In this document: piece by piece, positions 1 to 13,861 of the stretch | Layout: each line of letters begins with the position of its first letter | How positions within the stretch are numbered: position 1 is the stretch's first letter | NCBI GenBank assembly: GCA_028023455.1 | Contig: JAQFVV010000558.1 | Coordinates: forward strand, 1 to 64,000 | Direction: 5' to 3' | DNA from: Epiperipatus broadwayi | Taxonomy: Eukaryota > Onychophora > Udeonychophora > Euonychophora > Peripatidae | Length of the DNA: 64,000 nucleotides | Program-made: the position numbers and the translations under genes | Notes under the pieces: generated by a model | The model's database searches: none | Told to the model about the DNA's origin: nothing | What the model saw: the letters and a program-made list of their open reading frames with translations, nothing else

Positions 1-12
1 GGGGAGGTTAGA

Positions 13-40
<28 letters not shown>
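13..40. repeat. (TA)n microsatellite
   Basis: Perfect TA run abutting the left arm of the first Penelope-like element. TA runs also border several other elements here, so it probably marks an insertion edge. Confidence 0.9.
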
Positions 41-43
<3 letters not shown>

Positions 44-87
44 ATATTATTATTACTATTTGTGGGATATTCCATGTAGTAAAAAGC

Positions 88-142
88 TAATTGCTGACGT
101 TTCAGTACAATATCAAGTACCTTCCTCAGAGTGTCCTCTTTC
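88..142 (-). ncRNA. Hammerhead ribozyme motif in PLE 3' tail
   Basis: Minus strand: core CTGAGGA (129-123), stem II GGTAC/GTACT (last pair G.U) closing an 8-nt loop, then GAAA (103-100) followed by CGTC. The conserved core bases are intact. Helix III would be the palindrome ACGU with no loop, so a single molecule could not close it, but two molecules could. Hammerheads at this position are established for Penelope-like elements. The CUGA of the core overlaps the protein stop codon. Confidence 0.75.
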
Positions 143-950
143 TCAAATCATAAGAATGCACGTGAGATTTAAAACCGTTTTTATCATTTTCTTTCTCATA
201 TTTAAATTCTATTGGTTGAGAAGTTTTAAAATTTATTTTCTCTTCCAATAGCTTCTTCCAAATGTTGTTAATCTTCTTTAATTCACCCCTTCATTTATGC
301 TCTTGGGCCTTTTAAAAATCTCTATAGCTTCTCTTAGCAATCTCTGGTCATATTGTTCAATTTTTGCTAAAATATTTGTTTTTTTCAAAATTGATATCAT
401 GATTTGTTAATTTTATATGAGAATAAATAGCTGATGAATTGGATTTTTCTCTCACTGCCAGAATGTGTTCTTCTTTTTTAATATTTATTCTATGATTAGT
501 CTGTCCTATATATGTATGTGGACAGACCCTACTTGGAATTTCATATACACCATGACACTCCAAAGCAATTTTATCTTTAGGAAGTGGAAATATTTCACTA
601 ATTTTTTTATAAGTAGTATAAATTGTGTGAATATTATTATTTTTTAAAATGTTACCAATTCTATCAGTTACTCCTTTTATATATAGCAAAATTGTCTTAA
701 TTTTTGATGTATCAAAATCTTTTTTCTTTTGATATGTATAAGCCCTATTAATAATGTTGTAATTAAAACCGTTATAAAGAATCATTTTATTAGTAGCAAA
801 AAGGTCCCAGTGAAAATGGCTATCATCAGAAAGTCTCTTTGTTCTATCCAATAGTGTCTTTGCTACTGAAAATAGTTGTGCAGGATGGTGATGAGAGGAA
901 AAATGCAGATATCTCCCAGTGTGTGTTGGTTTTTTATATATACTATGGGA
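126..950 (-). pseudogene. PLE polyprotein C-terminus with GIY-YIG endonuclease domain (broken)
   Basis: The minus-strand translation carries PLE landmarks: YKKPTHTGRYLHF near 900-945, a post-RT linker, then the GIY-YIG nuclease segment YIGQTNHRI with a downstream KKEEHIL. The GIY-YIG domain is the nicking endonuclease PLEs use for target-primed reverse transcription. The frame breaks near 360 and resumes in another frame as REAIEIFKRPKS, is broken again near 290, and ends KRTL-stop at 126. The RT domain is absent. Full PLE proteins are several times longer, so this is a decayed fragment. The stop codon TGA is part of the hammerhead core that follows. Confidence 0.8.
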
Positions 951-1129
951 TAAAAGGTCCAAGAGCATAAATGAAAGGTGTGAATTAAAGAAGATTAACA
1001 ACATTTGGAAGAAGCTATTGGAAGAGAAAATAAATTTTAAAACTTCTCAACCAATAGAATTTAAATATGAGGAGAAAGAAAATGATAAAAATGGTTTTAA
1101 ATCTCACGTGCATTCTTATGATTTGAGAA

Positions 1130-1185
1130 AGAGGACGCTCTGAGGAAGGTACTTGATATTGTACTGAAATGTCAGCATTTAGCTT
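1130..1185 (+). ncRNA. Hammerhead ribozyme motif, inverted copy
   Basis: Counterpart of the motif at 88-142 on the opposite strand: CTGAGGA at 1140-1146, the same stem II, GAAA at 1166-1169, then TGTC instead of CGTC. The C-to-T change spoils the helix III palindrome, so this copy is probably less active. Confidence 0.65.
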
Positions 1186-1655
1186 TTTTACTACACGGAA
1201 TATCCCGCAAATAGTAATAATAATATGACATCTTTTATCCATGAAAATATTAGAATTAACATATATATGTATATATATATATATATATATAATAGATGGA
1301 AGCACTGCCATTTTTGCATATAATTCAAAGACAGTGTATATACTTTAATACTAATTTTCAAAATATAGTATTGTTTTAATAAGTTAGAACAACTATTTAT
1401 TGTTAAAAATAACATTGCGACAACAATGACTTTGAAACCAAAGCATTTAAAGCAAACTAAGTTTTGAAAATTAATATTAAATTATATACTATAAACATAA
1501 TAGTAATAATAACAAGTCAGATGTCACATGACTTATATATAGCTTGCACTTACAAATATGTAAAATTAAGAGCATGCTAATAGCTCTAAACAAGCTTTTT
1601 TTTATTTATGATAAATGCTACTACAAGAGAAGGCATTCAAATCATTTTTATCTTG

Positions 1656-1718
1656 GATTGTCCCCATCCCCAGACCGGTTTTGACCTATGGGTCTCTTCA
1701 GTGAGGAGTTGGGACATT
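1656..1718 (-). ncRNA. Hammerhead motif, family C left arm (one core mutation)
   Basis: Reverse-complement partner of 2126-2186. Core CTGAAGA (1701-1695), stem II and stem I are kept, but the GAAA box reads AAAA (G12 to A), which should abolish cleavage. Confidence 0.7.
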
Positions 1719-2125
1719 AGATCTAAAAAACCAACTCAAGCAAAGCATTTATCTAAAAGATAATTGTTAGAAGAAGATCTGAAACTTTTAGACATCTACA
1801 TGTCTTTAAAGTCAGCTCTCCAACTGAAAAAATCATATGGGCCTGAACTTAATTCAGATACTCCATATATTAGTAGGCCTAGCTCTTTAATTTAGCTAAA
1901 GCCACAACAGCAAAATAATAATAGTAATCATATGGGCCTGAACTTAATTCAGATACTCCATATATTAGTAGGCTTAGCTCTTTAATTTAGCTAAAGTTCA
2001 GGCCCATATGATTTTTTCAGTTGGAGAGCTGACTTTAAAGACATGTAGATGTCTAAAAGTTTCAGATCTTCTTCTAACAATTATCTTTTAGATAAATGCT
2101 TTGCTTGAGTTGGTTTTTTAGACCT

Positions 2126-2186
2126 AATGTCCCAACTCCTCACTGAAGAGACCCATAGGTCGAAACCGGTCTGGGGATGGGGACAA
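2126..2186 (+). ncRNA. Type I hammerhead ribozyme, intact core (family C)
   Basis: Stem I inner pairs TCCTCA (2137-2142) with TGGGGA (2172-2177). Stem I outer pairs GTCCC (2129-2133) with GGGAC (2180-2184) across a small internal loop. Core CTGAAGA 2143-2149; stem II GACC-CATA-GGTC; GAAA 2162-2165. Helix III is the palindrome ACCGGT (2165-2170). Predicted cleavage follows C2171. All universally conserved bases are present. The internal loop in stem I is where natural hammerheads make their activating tertiary contacts. Confidence 0.82.
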
Positions 2187-2618
2187 TCCAAGATAAAAAT
2201 GATTTGAATGCCTTCTCTTGTAGTAGCATTTATCATAAATAAAAAAAGCTTGTTTAGAGCTATTAGCATGCTCTTAATTTTATTATAAACATAGTATTTT
2301 TTATTTAAATATCAAGTTTTAAATTATAGCCAATGGCAACAGATTACAAATGTAGAAGAAACAAACAAGGTTGCACAAATTTTGCAGCTCTCTCACAGTA
2401 TTAACTACAAAATCAGAATACATTTCAATCATATTTATATTATGTAGACTTTATTTCATTATGTTTCCAAGTATAAAAAATACATTGTTATCATTAAATG
2501 TGGGCATTTTGTAATCAATAAGCACTCATATAATTAAATTCTGAATAAGTAGGAATTTTATTCAATTCCATTTTTATAAATATTACCAAGAATTTGTACA
2601 TATTGTAATTGGTTGGGT

Positions 2619-4148
<1,530 letters not shown>

Positions 4149-6062
4149 TTGTGATGGGCACACACAGTTACATTATTTATTTTGGAATCAGACATGAAAT
4201 TAAAATATAAAGTTCACAAATAAAAATTTGTTTTAAAAAAAATTGAAATTTAAAAGTCATCTAAACTTTATAATATATATAAAATCGCACAGATAAATAA
4301 TTACTAAACAAAAACTTTATTAAGAAGAAAAAAAAGTATTTTAAAACTAAATTTTCAGTAAAGATTTAAAGATAAAAATATATCTAAGTTTGTACAAAAA
4401 ATTTAATTAATGTTATTGAAAAATGAAAATGATTATTTTAATTAGTCCAAGTGAACTAGCCTTGGGAATTTCATAATATATAATCAAAGATCAGATAGGA
4501 GAGGAAAAACAATAGGAACAGAATGGCCAATGAAAGAAATCCATTGGGGAAATGGACCTCAATAAAAGGGACATCATCATCCTGATGTAATGTTGAGTTA
4601 ATCTGCAAAATTAATATAAAAGGAAAGGTTTGGAAATAAAAATAATAATTATTATTAAGATAGGACAGATATGTGTCAAGTCAGAGAGGGTTGGAGGAGA
4701 AGTGATTGAAAGATGCACTTTCAATTCTTTTAATTGTTCAAAAAAATGAAACATCGTTTTCCAATATTGCAGACCACAGGACATCAAGGCCTGGAAGAAT
4801 ACCATTAACCATAAAGGACCAATGGTTAACTGCACAACAATCTCTTCATGACTCTGTGGGAATTAACGCCTTCCATTACAAGAAATTAGAAACTACAGAC
4901 ATTTTTCAAAACAGTAAGACATATATAATTAATGAACATTTCTAAACAAAAAGAACTCTAAATGCTAAACTTTTCAATATTCTAAATAGAAGAATTTCCT
5001 ATCTCATGAAATTATTTATTATTTTATTGAATGTATTTTTTTTCAAATCATTTCCATTTTTTTTTTTGTTCCTTTTAAGTTTTATTATGATTTCTTTTCT
5101 TCTTTTAAATAGCTTATATAAATGTTAAACTTAAGTTGGGCGTGAATGGTCATATAGATTTGTAAAGTTATATTAGTTTTATTAGAGGAGGGTAATCTTA
5201 GGTTATTCATTTTGTAGTTAAATTAGGTCAATGGATTGGATATATTGGTGTAATTAGTAGATGTAGTATGGGGTTTGCTATGTGCAGAATTGCATTATAT
5301 GCCGCATGCTCCCGTTTTGCTTATGGAAGGAGTTAGTAAGATGGAAATGCAGTCCCTTCCTATGGAGTTTTTTTATTGTTCTTCTTGCTGACAGATGTAG
5401 TATTTCTGTTTGGTCAAAAGTCAATGTCTTCTCTAACCATGCTGTTCAGATGTACATTCCTGACAGTATGATTTTTGTGCTGTCGTATTCATGCTACATT
5501 GAATACATCGATATATCAGATGGATTGACATTGGTTTGGCTGTGAACTTTTGGCCTAAGGTTAAATAAGGGATAGAATATTTTCATTTCCAATGCAATCT
5601 ATGTAGTCTATTTATACTTGACACTTAAATAAAAATATTAAACTCATCTGTGTGAACTTATAAAAGTTAAAATATAAATTAAAATCTAAAATCAAAGTTA
5701 AAAATGTAAGTTAAATTTTAAAATGTAAACTGATACTAAAATAATTTTAATCTTATATATGTTTAAATAAATGTTTGTGTGTTATTACTGGCAGTGGCTT
5801 CTATTATTTTTTAATATTGAAATATTCTTAGATAAAGATAATAAAATATATATCTCTGCTGTTCCACTGAGCTAGTCGCATAGGCTGATGGGCTGAATAA
5901 ATCAAGTAAAGTGTTAATCTTAACTTACGTATCTGCCTACTCTATAAATTTTCTAGGTTTAATTGGCCTAGATGGCACCCTGTAGTGCAGATTATGGTAA
6001 GACTTAAAATCCATCTTTATTTCAGACCGTTCACCATTCACATTCTTTCGGATCATTATAAT
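4149..6062 (+). mobile_element. 1.9-kb dispersed repeat, copy 1 (unclassified)
   Basis: First of three copies (others 6767-8660 and 15028-16898). It begins near GTGATGGGCACAC and ends near CTTTCGGATCATTATAAT. Shared landmarks include a block around 4480-4870, the stretch near 5280-5545, and ATGGCACCCTGTAGTGCAGA near the right end. Open frames differ between copies because of indels, so it looks non-coding. The termini show a weak inverted similarity (TTGTAATGGG-type start, ATTATAATGGTCC-type end in reverse), which could mean a DNA transposon derivative. A solo LTR is an alternative. Orientation is arbitrary. Confidence 0.6.
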
Positions 6063-6766
6063 TGGCCTCCCAACATGAGCCGATGTTTAATAAACCATGA
6101 ATACCCTGAGTAAATTTCTTTTTTCAAAATGAAATATTTTTATCTTTTAACATAAAACCATATACTTTAAATTTTATAAAAGCACTGCCAGAAAGAAATA
6201 GCACATATATTAAAAATGAGAAAAAAAAGATATTAATAATTTTAAATCTAATTTTTTTAAAAAAATTCAAAAGGTTCCAATTAATATGTTTCATTTTTTT
6301 GTGTATAGGCATGCACAGCCACGTAAGTTTATGATTGTAAATGTGGTACCTTACGATGAGTACTTTTTGGGAATTTACTTCAGTGTAGTCCTATGTAAGC
6401 ATTTCAATCAGTCATAAATATGTTGGTGGTATATATAATTGTACTGCAAATATACATGTATAAACCTATTATCCCTGGAAACATATTTACTATCAATGCA
6501 ACCTTTCATAAATAAATAATTTATATAATTTGCTTGTCATGCCATTTGTTAGAAATGAAGTGTAGAGAGAATAGAATTCTTGGGAGGAGGAGGCCAGGTG
6601 TAAACATAGATGGTCCTTAGGAAAATGATGGTCAACGTTTTTTTGTATATGGTCTTTTTGTAAAATTATTAGCTGTTTTTGTAAATGTCTTCATTAATCG
6701 TGTACCGTAATCACTAACTCTAAGTAAATTTTTTTCTTGTTTTTTTAAGCAAGTTTACTGATATGA
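6063..6766. other. Spacer between two 1.9-kb repeat copies, no gene seen
   Basis: AT-rich 0.7 kb. It contains no integrase, RT or gag-like frame, so the flanking direct repeats are not supported as LTRs of one element. Confidence 0.55.
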
Positions 6767-8660
6767 AATGGGCACACATGCCATTACATTATTTATTTTG
6801 GAATCAGACATTAAATTAAAATATAAAGTTCACAAATAAAAATTTGTTTTTAAAAAAATTGAAATTTAAAAGTCATCTAAACTTTATAATATATATAAAA
6901 TCACACAGATAAATAATTATTAAGCGAAAACTTTATTAAGAAAAAAAAAGTATTTTAAAACTAAATTTTCAGTAAAGATTTAAAGATAAAAATATATCTA
7001 AGTTTGTACAAAAAAATTAATTAATGTTATTGAAAAATGGAAATGATTATTTTAATTAGTCCAAGTGAACTAGCCTTGGGCATTTCATAATATATAATCA
7101 AAGGTCAGATAGGAGAGGAAAAACAATAGGAACAGAATGGCCAATGAAAAAATCCATTGGGGAAATTGACCTCAACGAAAGTGACATCATCATGACATAA
7201 TGTTGAGTTAATCTGCAAAATTAATATAAAAGGAAAGATTTAGAAATAAAAGAATTAATTATTATTAAGAGAGGACAGATATTTGTTAAGTCAGAGAAGG
7301 TTGGAGGAGAAGGGATTGAAAGACGCACTTTCAATTCTTTCAGTTATTCAAAAAAATGAAACATCATTTTCCGAAATTAGTGACCACAGGACATCAAGTC
7401 CTGGAAGAATACCATCAACCATAAAGGACCAATGGTTAACTGCACACTGATCTTCTCATGACTCTGTGGGAATTAATACCTTCCATTACAAGAAATTAGA
7501 GACTACGGACATTTTTCAAAACAGTAAGAAATATATAATTAATGAACATTTCTAAACAAAATGAACTCTAAATGCTAAACTTTTCAATATTCTAAATAGA
7601 AGAATTTCCTATCTGACGAAATTATTTATTATTTTATTGAATGTATTTTTTTTAAAATCATTTCCATTTTTTTTTGTTCCTTTTAAGTTTTATTATGATT
7701 TCCTTTCTTCTTTTAAATAGCTTATATAAATGTTAAACCTAACTCGGATGTGAATGGCTATATAGATTTGTAAAGTTATATTAGTTTTATTAGGGGAGGG
7801 TAATTTTAAATTATTTGTTTCATAGTTAAATTAGGTCAATGGATTAGATATATTGGTGTAATTAGTAGATGTAGTATGAGGTTCACTACATGCAGAATCA
7901 CATTATATGCCACATGCTCCTGTTTTGCCTATGGAAGGAGTTAGAAAGACAGAAATGCAGTCCCTTCATATGGAGTTTTTTTTTATTGTTCTTCTTGCTG
8001 GAAGATGTAGTATTCCTGTTTGGTCAAGAGTCAAGGTCTTCTCTAACCATGCTGTTCATATGTACATTCCTACAGTATGATTTTTGTGCTGTCGTATTCA
8101 TGCTACATTGAAAACATCAATATATCAGATGGATTTACATTGGTTTGGCTGCGAACTTTTGGACTAAGGTTAAATAAGGGATAGAATATTTTCTTTTCAA
8201 ATGCAATCTATACTTGACACTTAAATAAAAATATTAAACTCATCTGTGTGAACTTATAAAAGTTAAAATGTAAATTAAAATCTAAAATCAAAGTTAAAAA
8301 TGTAAGTTAAATTTTAAAATGTAAAACTGATACTAAAATAATTTTAAATCTTATATATGTTTAAATAAATAATGTGTGTTATTACTGGCAGAGGCTTCTA
8401 TTACTTTTTAATATTGAAATATTCTTAGATAAAGATAATAAAATATAAATGTCTACTGTTCCACTGGACTAGTGGCATACTATGACGGTCTGAATAAAAC
8501 ATGTAAAGTGTGAATCTTAACTTACATATCTGCCTAATCTATAAATTTTCTAGGTTCACTTGGCCTAGATGGCACCCTATAATGCAGATTACAGTAAGAC
8601 TTAAAATCCACCTTTATTTCAGACCATTAACCATTCACTTTCTTTCGGACCATTATAATA
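6767..8660 (+). mobile_element. 1.9-kb dispersed repeat, copy 2
   Basis: Direct-orientation copy of 4149-6062, closely similar along its whole length, with scattered substitutions and indels. It ends at TTTCGGACCATTATAATA. No coding potential is conserved relative to copy 1. Confidence 0.6.
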
Positions 8661-9320
8661 TATATCAATGAGTGTCAAGTAAACACACGTAAAACTTCAT
8701 CATTTTTTGTCATTACGAATATCAATTAAAATATATTCATTATATATTAAAGAAGCTGTGCTGATATATGTGTTGTAAGTGAATTCATTAAGAAGTATTG
8801 AAAACCACAATGTAATAAATTGAATTTTGTTTTTATATTACTCAACACATGTAGGTAAATTTTAATCATTGATTTTATTTATATGATGATTGAAATATAA
8901 ATCAATTGTACTCCACATCTCTATGTTATCAAGAAGTATCAAATAAACACTTATGTATAAATTTTACTCATTCTTAGTATTAGATGTTTTAAAATGTTCA
9001 TTTTATATTAAGCCACATGTATGTGTGCTGTCTGGTTTTAAATACAACTATTGTAACATAAATGTAAATCACAATATCATAAATCAAGAAGTGTCAAATA
9101 GACACTTATATAAACTTTAATTATTTTTATTATTAAGTGTCAATTTAAATGTTCATTTTATATCAAGCCACCTGCCTTTGTGCTTAATGGGTTTTAAGTA
9201 AACCTAATAAAAACATATATTTAAACTATAATGGTAATTTGAATTTGTATATTATTTGTCTAAATCACAATGTGATAATTTTTATTGTATGTTAATCAAG
9301 ATCAAAAAGCTTAATTGAAA
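8661..9320 (+). repeat. Diverged tandem repeat
   Basis: A motif like ATCAAGAAGTGTCAAATA followed by an ACACTTATATAAA-type stretch recurs near 8664, 8929 and 9081. Each copy is followed by a TTCATTTTATATYAAGCCAC-like block. Units are unequal (about 265 and 152 bp) and diverged, so the array is old. Function unknown. Confidence 0.5.
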
Positions 9321-12300
9321 TCTGTATAGCCTTATTCTAGAGACCTTATTATCATTTTTGATTGCTATTAATAAACTTGAATTCAATTGTTAAAGTTGTA
9401 TTAAATCATTTCTTGGTCACCATAACAGTTATAGAGCTTGAGTTCTTCTAAGTTAGATTCATGTGAAACAGTTTGATATATAAATGGGGGTGTAATTAGT
9501 GTTTATGTGCATTCCAGTGTGACATTGTCCTAGTATAGAACTAAAATTATATTCTTTAAAGCCCATGCACTACATTTTATTTAATTTAGTTTTTATTAGA
9601 ATTTAATTTTGTAGTTGGCCAGTACCTTAATGGTACTAAGTATCTAGAGCATTGATAATGATCAGAATTTTTAATATCTCAGCATTATTGTTTATATTTT
9701 TTATTTTTATATATTCTGATAGATGAGCACTTAAGATGGTACATCCAAATTAAGGTTTAAATAATTAGCCCAAGCTGGTAATGACTCAGTAGTTAGTTAA
9801 CCTAGTCTACAGAAGACCCATTTCCAATCCAGTCACAAGATTGACTGTTGATTCATAATTCAAATCCAGTCCCAAGATGGACTGTTGATTTATTTTATTG
9901 TTGATCATTCATGATGATGAATGGTTATTTTAAGTAGTACTTATTTTTACTTATTTTAATGCTGGTTAATTTATAGTTAATCATAGTTGCTCTAAGGAGT
10001 AACTGAGTTGATCTCATGGAGATTTTAGGTGTTTATGCTCTCTTTAACCTTTTTAAAGATCCTTATGCGATGACTCATGGCCATTTCAAGTTGCTTGATT
10101 TCCATTATTTTTAGTGCTATGTTAAAGATTTTGCACTTTTTTCAAAGGTTAAAAAAAATTCCATAAGATGCTGCCCTCTCTTGAATTATTTTACAAGTAA
10201 AAAATCAATAAAACTGACATCAAAAGTATAACAAAAAAGTAGGATGAATGTTCTTTGATTTGATTGGCTGTAATCATCAAGTTCAAAGAAAGCCACTTGT
10301 CAAAGCCACTCGTCGAAATGAAATTGCTAAGATTTCTTTTCTTTCACTTGGAAAGTGATAAATGAATGGTTTAGACCATTTTCAAAGTATTTTTTGATGT
10401 ATTTTTTGACATATTATAAATTATTTTGATAGAATATGCTGAAAATGAAATTATTTTAGAAAAATAGTTAAGACTTTAGCAAAATTATTTACTTATCCAC
10501 ATAACGTAAAATTGACCAAGAAATCACTGACATTGTCCGAGCTATTTGGTTGGTCAGTAATATTTGTTTTAAATTTTCCACTGTTATCAAATATTTTTAA
10601 ATTATAAATGAAAATTTATTTTTGAAAAAACTTTCGTTCATTTTCATAACCTGACAAATTATTAATATACTTTTTACAAATGAATCTAAAGTAAATATAA
10701 TATTAAAAGATGAATATATTTTGACAGTTGAGTTTGTGTCTTGACCAATTAAAAGTTGAGAGTTTTACCTCACTCAGCCAATAAAGTAACAACCCTTACA
10801 AGGATTAGTAGATAAAATTCCTTATAATTTTTTGAATAAAATCTTTTATTTCAATCAAAACTTTAATATTAATTAATTTTTGTTATAGTAAACATTATTT
10901 TAAATTTCATTATTTTAAATATTTTGTATTTTGGGAGAGATTCAGATCCCCTTCACCCCTCCCCCATCTTCCCCATCCCATTATAATATACATATATTAA
11001 ACTGAATTCACCAATTCACAAATTCAAAAATTACCTGCAAATGGTTTTGCTGTTAAGAAAAATAAGGTTATCTTAATAGGGAGGGCATTGTAATGAGTTT
11101 CTTATTTGATTAGTAATTTATTATAATTTGGTGCATTTAATATTAACTAGTTTAGCATTTTCCATTTGATGCATACATGTAAATAAATATAAAAGCAAGC
11201 ATGGAAGAAATTAATATTAAGTTTTAATCATAGCTTAGTTAATTTTAATATTTCAAAAAAAGAAAAAGAGTTTGCTGTATATTTTCAATTTTAAAAAAGT
11301 TTAACAATGTAAAACTAAAAAGAAACCATAAAGTCATAAAAAATTTAACTTTAATAAAAATATCATTTCTTTTGTTGTTTTCTACTAGAAAAAAATTAAT
11401 TAAAATATAAAAATTTAAACAATATGAAAAATGTGTTTCTCTTTAAAATAGATATTTTTAAAAAAAATAGTTTAATTTAAGAAAACTAATGAATTTGTGA
11501 AATAAATGGAAACAGATTAAATTCTCTAATCCTGAATATACATTTTAAAATTTTTTTGCCTTGTTTTCTCATTTTAAAAAATGATAATTAATATATGCTA
11601 ATTAATAAAAAAAATGAAGGCAGATAATCCATAGACAATAGGAGAGTTAGGTATAAAAGGTTTATTTTTTTACTGTTTTTATTACTGTTGAAATTTTAAC
11701 TATTATGAGCCACTAAAAAAAGGGGTTATTTTTATTATCCACTAAGTTAATGTAAAGATAATTTCCAGTCAACTATACTTGCATGTATCTACTATGGCTT
11801 AGTAGATATCCTATTGGGATGTTTGCTCTATATTTTCAGAATATAGGATAAATAATAGAGCAATATTTCTGATGAGTTATTACAATAAATGTCTAATTAA
11901 TTTTACCATTATCAGGGTCGTTTTTGATCAATATAAATAATTGCCTATTATACCTGCTGAAAAATCACCATGGACAGAGAAAAAGTGTGTACCTAAGATG
12001 AGAAATAACATATGTGTTAAGCATCTACTTAATGTTTTCCATCACTAAATAAACTGCAAAATACATATAAAGCCATGACAAAAAAAAAACTCAAGTGTCA
12101 TAATCGATAGAAAATTTTTTTGAAATTAAATTGAAATATTAAATGCCCTAAATGTCAGAAGGAAAAAAACTGCACAAATGTAGAACTCAAAAAATGTAGT
12201 AAGATGGCTTAAATTTATTCATTTTTGAATAATTACTAACTTTAATAATAATCAGCAAAATTGATTTAATTTCATGAAGAGACTCATTTTTAAAATTTTA

Positions 12301-12660
12301 TTCTAACATTTTAATCGTTTTTTTAGAAATGTTAATCTAACTGTATTGATTCATAAAAATGCTTGTTAATATGTATTACAAGAATTATTATTTTCATATT
12401 ATTAATCCTGAAACCAGAAAGTCAATCAAGTCAAGTGAAGAAGACTAAAAGAATAAATTAAACAATTATATGCTTGATTGATTTCACTGATCTATTCTGA
12501 AATGGTTTTTATTTTATTGATTATGTGTATTTGTAAATACAAAGAACAGGAGAAAGTTATTTTGTTTAATTATCATTTTTTAATTGTTTGGTGTGTGTTT
12601 AATATTTAGTATACATTATGATGAAGCTGTCCTGCAGGAGCTTATTAAAACACCTCTGTT
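9321..12660. other. AT-rich intergenic sequence, no gene seen
   Basis: No frame with recognisable protein similarity. At 9817-9895 a roughly 39-bp unit (AATCCAGTCACAAGATTGAC type) is duplicated once in tandem. A pyrimidine-rich patch lies at 10945-10980. Confidence 0.55.
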
Positions 12661-12663
12661 AGA

Positions 12664-12694
12664 TTAATATATATATATATATATCTATATCATC

Positions 12695-12740
<46 letters not shown>
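12664..12740. repeat. (TA)n tract inside a short palindrome
   Basis: TA repeats bordered by ATCATCTACATATATA on the left and its reverse complement on the right, giving a perfect hairpin-forming sequence. Probably an expanded palindromic microsatellite. Confidence 0.7.
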
Positions 12741-13730
12741 GATGATACTCAGCAAATAGGACTGTGGTTTGTCTTGATACTAAAGTTTGATTTGAGCTTC
12801 AGTCTGACCATCAATTATAACTATGATTGAATAGAAAAACTTTTGTTATAATGATGCCAATTTTGTATATGGTTACATATTGATCATTGAATGAATAAAT
12901 AATTATTCCCTAGAGTTATGAAGATAAGGAGAACATAATTCCATTATGATATACATAGAAGTCATTTACTTTCTTTTAAAATATCAAATCAAATTAAAGA
13001 ACATTCATATATATCCTTTAACATAATTATTGAGTATAAACTACTAAACATCATATCATCGCTATTCTTTATGGTACAGTATGAAGAGTTTTGGCTCTAT
13101 GTTATTGAGTATATGTATAAATAAATTAGTATGCATATAATATAATCAAATAGATAATTTAATAGGGTAAGGATCTGTATGTTATAATTATTAAGTGCAT
13201 TTAAAAACCTTCTAAAAGATGATTAAGAAAAACATATTAGATGTGTCATTAATAAACAAATTTGAAATGTTTTTAAAAGAATCAAAATAAATAACATTTT
13301 ATTTATAATTATAAATAAGTACAAATGTTAAGCATAATAAAAATAAAACTGATTGTAATTTTAATTAATTATAAGATTCCTTATTAACTTTAAAAAACAT
13401 CAAATTTATTAATTTGCACATTCCATTTTCTAAACTTTCAAAAAAAGCAAATAAAATCTGCTTAACATAAAGAATATTTATGCATATATAAATGATAAGA
13501 TGAATTCACTAAATCCAATTGGTGAGCTTTGTATTGCTATGGATTACAATTCAGAATTTGGCTATTATATGTGCCTTGCCTTAATTTTATAATGAGCTCA
13601 CATAAGATGCTCAATCAGCTATTAAGCATATTAAATTACTTAATTATTTATATTATATATATATATAAATTAATTACTAAACGGGATAATCATTATATAT
13701 ATATATAATTAAATTCACATCGGGTATATT
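12741..13730. other. AT-rich intergenic sequence, no gene seen
   Basis: Nothing supportable as a gene on either strand. Short TA runs occur near 13655 and 13700. Confidence 0.5.
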
Positions 13731-13735
13731 GATGT

Positions 13736-13861
13736 GCAGCAACAAATCAGAGCAGTTCTGCAGACTGAATACAAATAATAGCAAACCTATCCAAGTTACT
13801 ATTACAGATTTGTTATTGTTTTTATTTAGTCTACAAAACCACTTCTGATTGGTTGTTGCAC
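13736..13861. mobile_element. Small foldback element
   Basis: Arms start GTGCAGCAACAAATCAGA and end, in inverted orientation, TGATTGGTTGTTGCAC. The similarity extends about 45 bp inward on each side. No coding sequence. It resembles a miniature inverted-repeat element. No unambiguous target duplication is seen. Confidence 0.55.

Larger units (their letters stand above)
41..1230 (-). mobile_element. Penelope-like element, 3' end with inverted tail arms
   Basis: A minus-strand PLE remnant whose 3' tail is present twice in opposite orientation. The arms are about 41-312 and 952-1230, highly similar, and differ by point changes and small indels. The central 313-951 holds GIY-YIG coding sequence. 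Each arm encodes the same C-terminal tail (for example LRKRTL before the stop) and ends in the same non-coding stretch, which contains a hammerhead core. Inverted or tandem partial copies are a known habit of PLEs. The right arm cuts the protein off upstream, so this is a 5'-truncated, non-functional copy. Confidence 0.8.
1561..2283. mobile_element. Family C foldback element carrying hammerhead motifs
   Basis: A large inverted repeat: about 1561-1853 is the reverse complement of about 1996-2283, nearly identical throughout. The centre holds a direct repeat of about 70 bp (1831-1902 and 1927-1996). No coding sequence. Each arm carries a hammerhead-like motif, intact in the right arm and with one core change in the left. 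The arrangement (two ribozyme-bearing monomers in opposite orientation) repeats in families A and B. I infer a non-autonomous retrozyme-like element. A simple MITE is the alternative, but no terminal TA/TTAA duplication is evident. Confidence 0.7.

Noticed and set aside
5282-8111. Cys/Trp-containing frames (5282-5545 and 7890-8111) as a conserved small protein
   Set aside because: The frame is shifted by indels between the two repeat copies and lost in the third, so there is no selection for coding.
4149-8660. The two 1.9-kb direct repeats as LTRs of one element
   Set aside because: The 0.7-kb spacer lacks any retroviral-type gene or primer-binding-like site that I can see, and a third copy stands alone.
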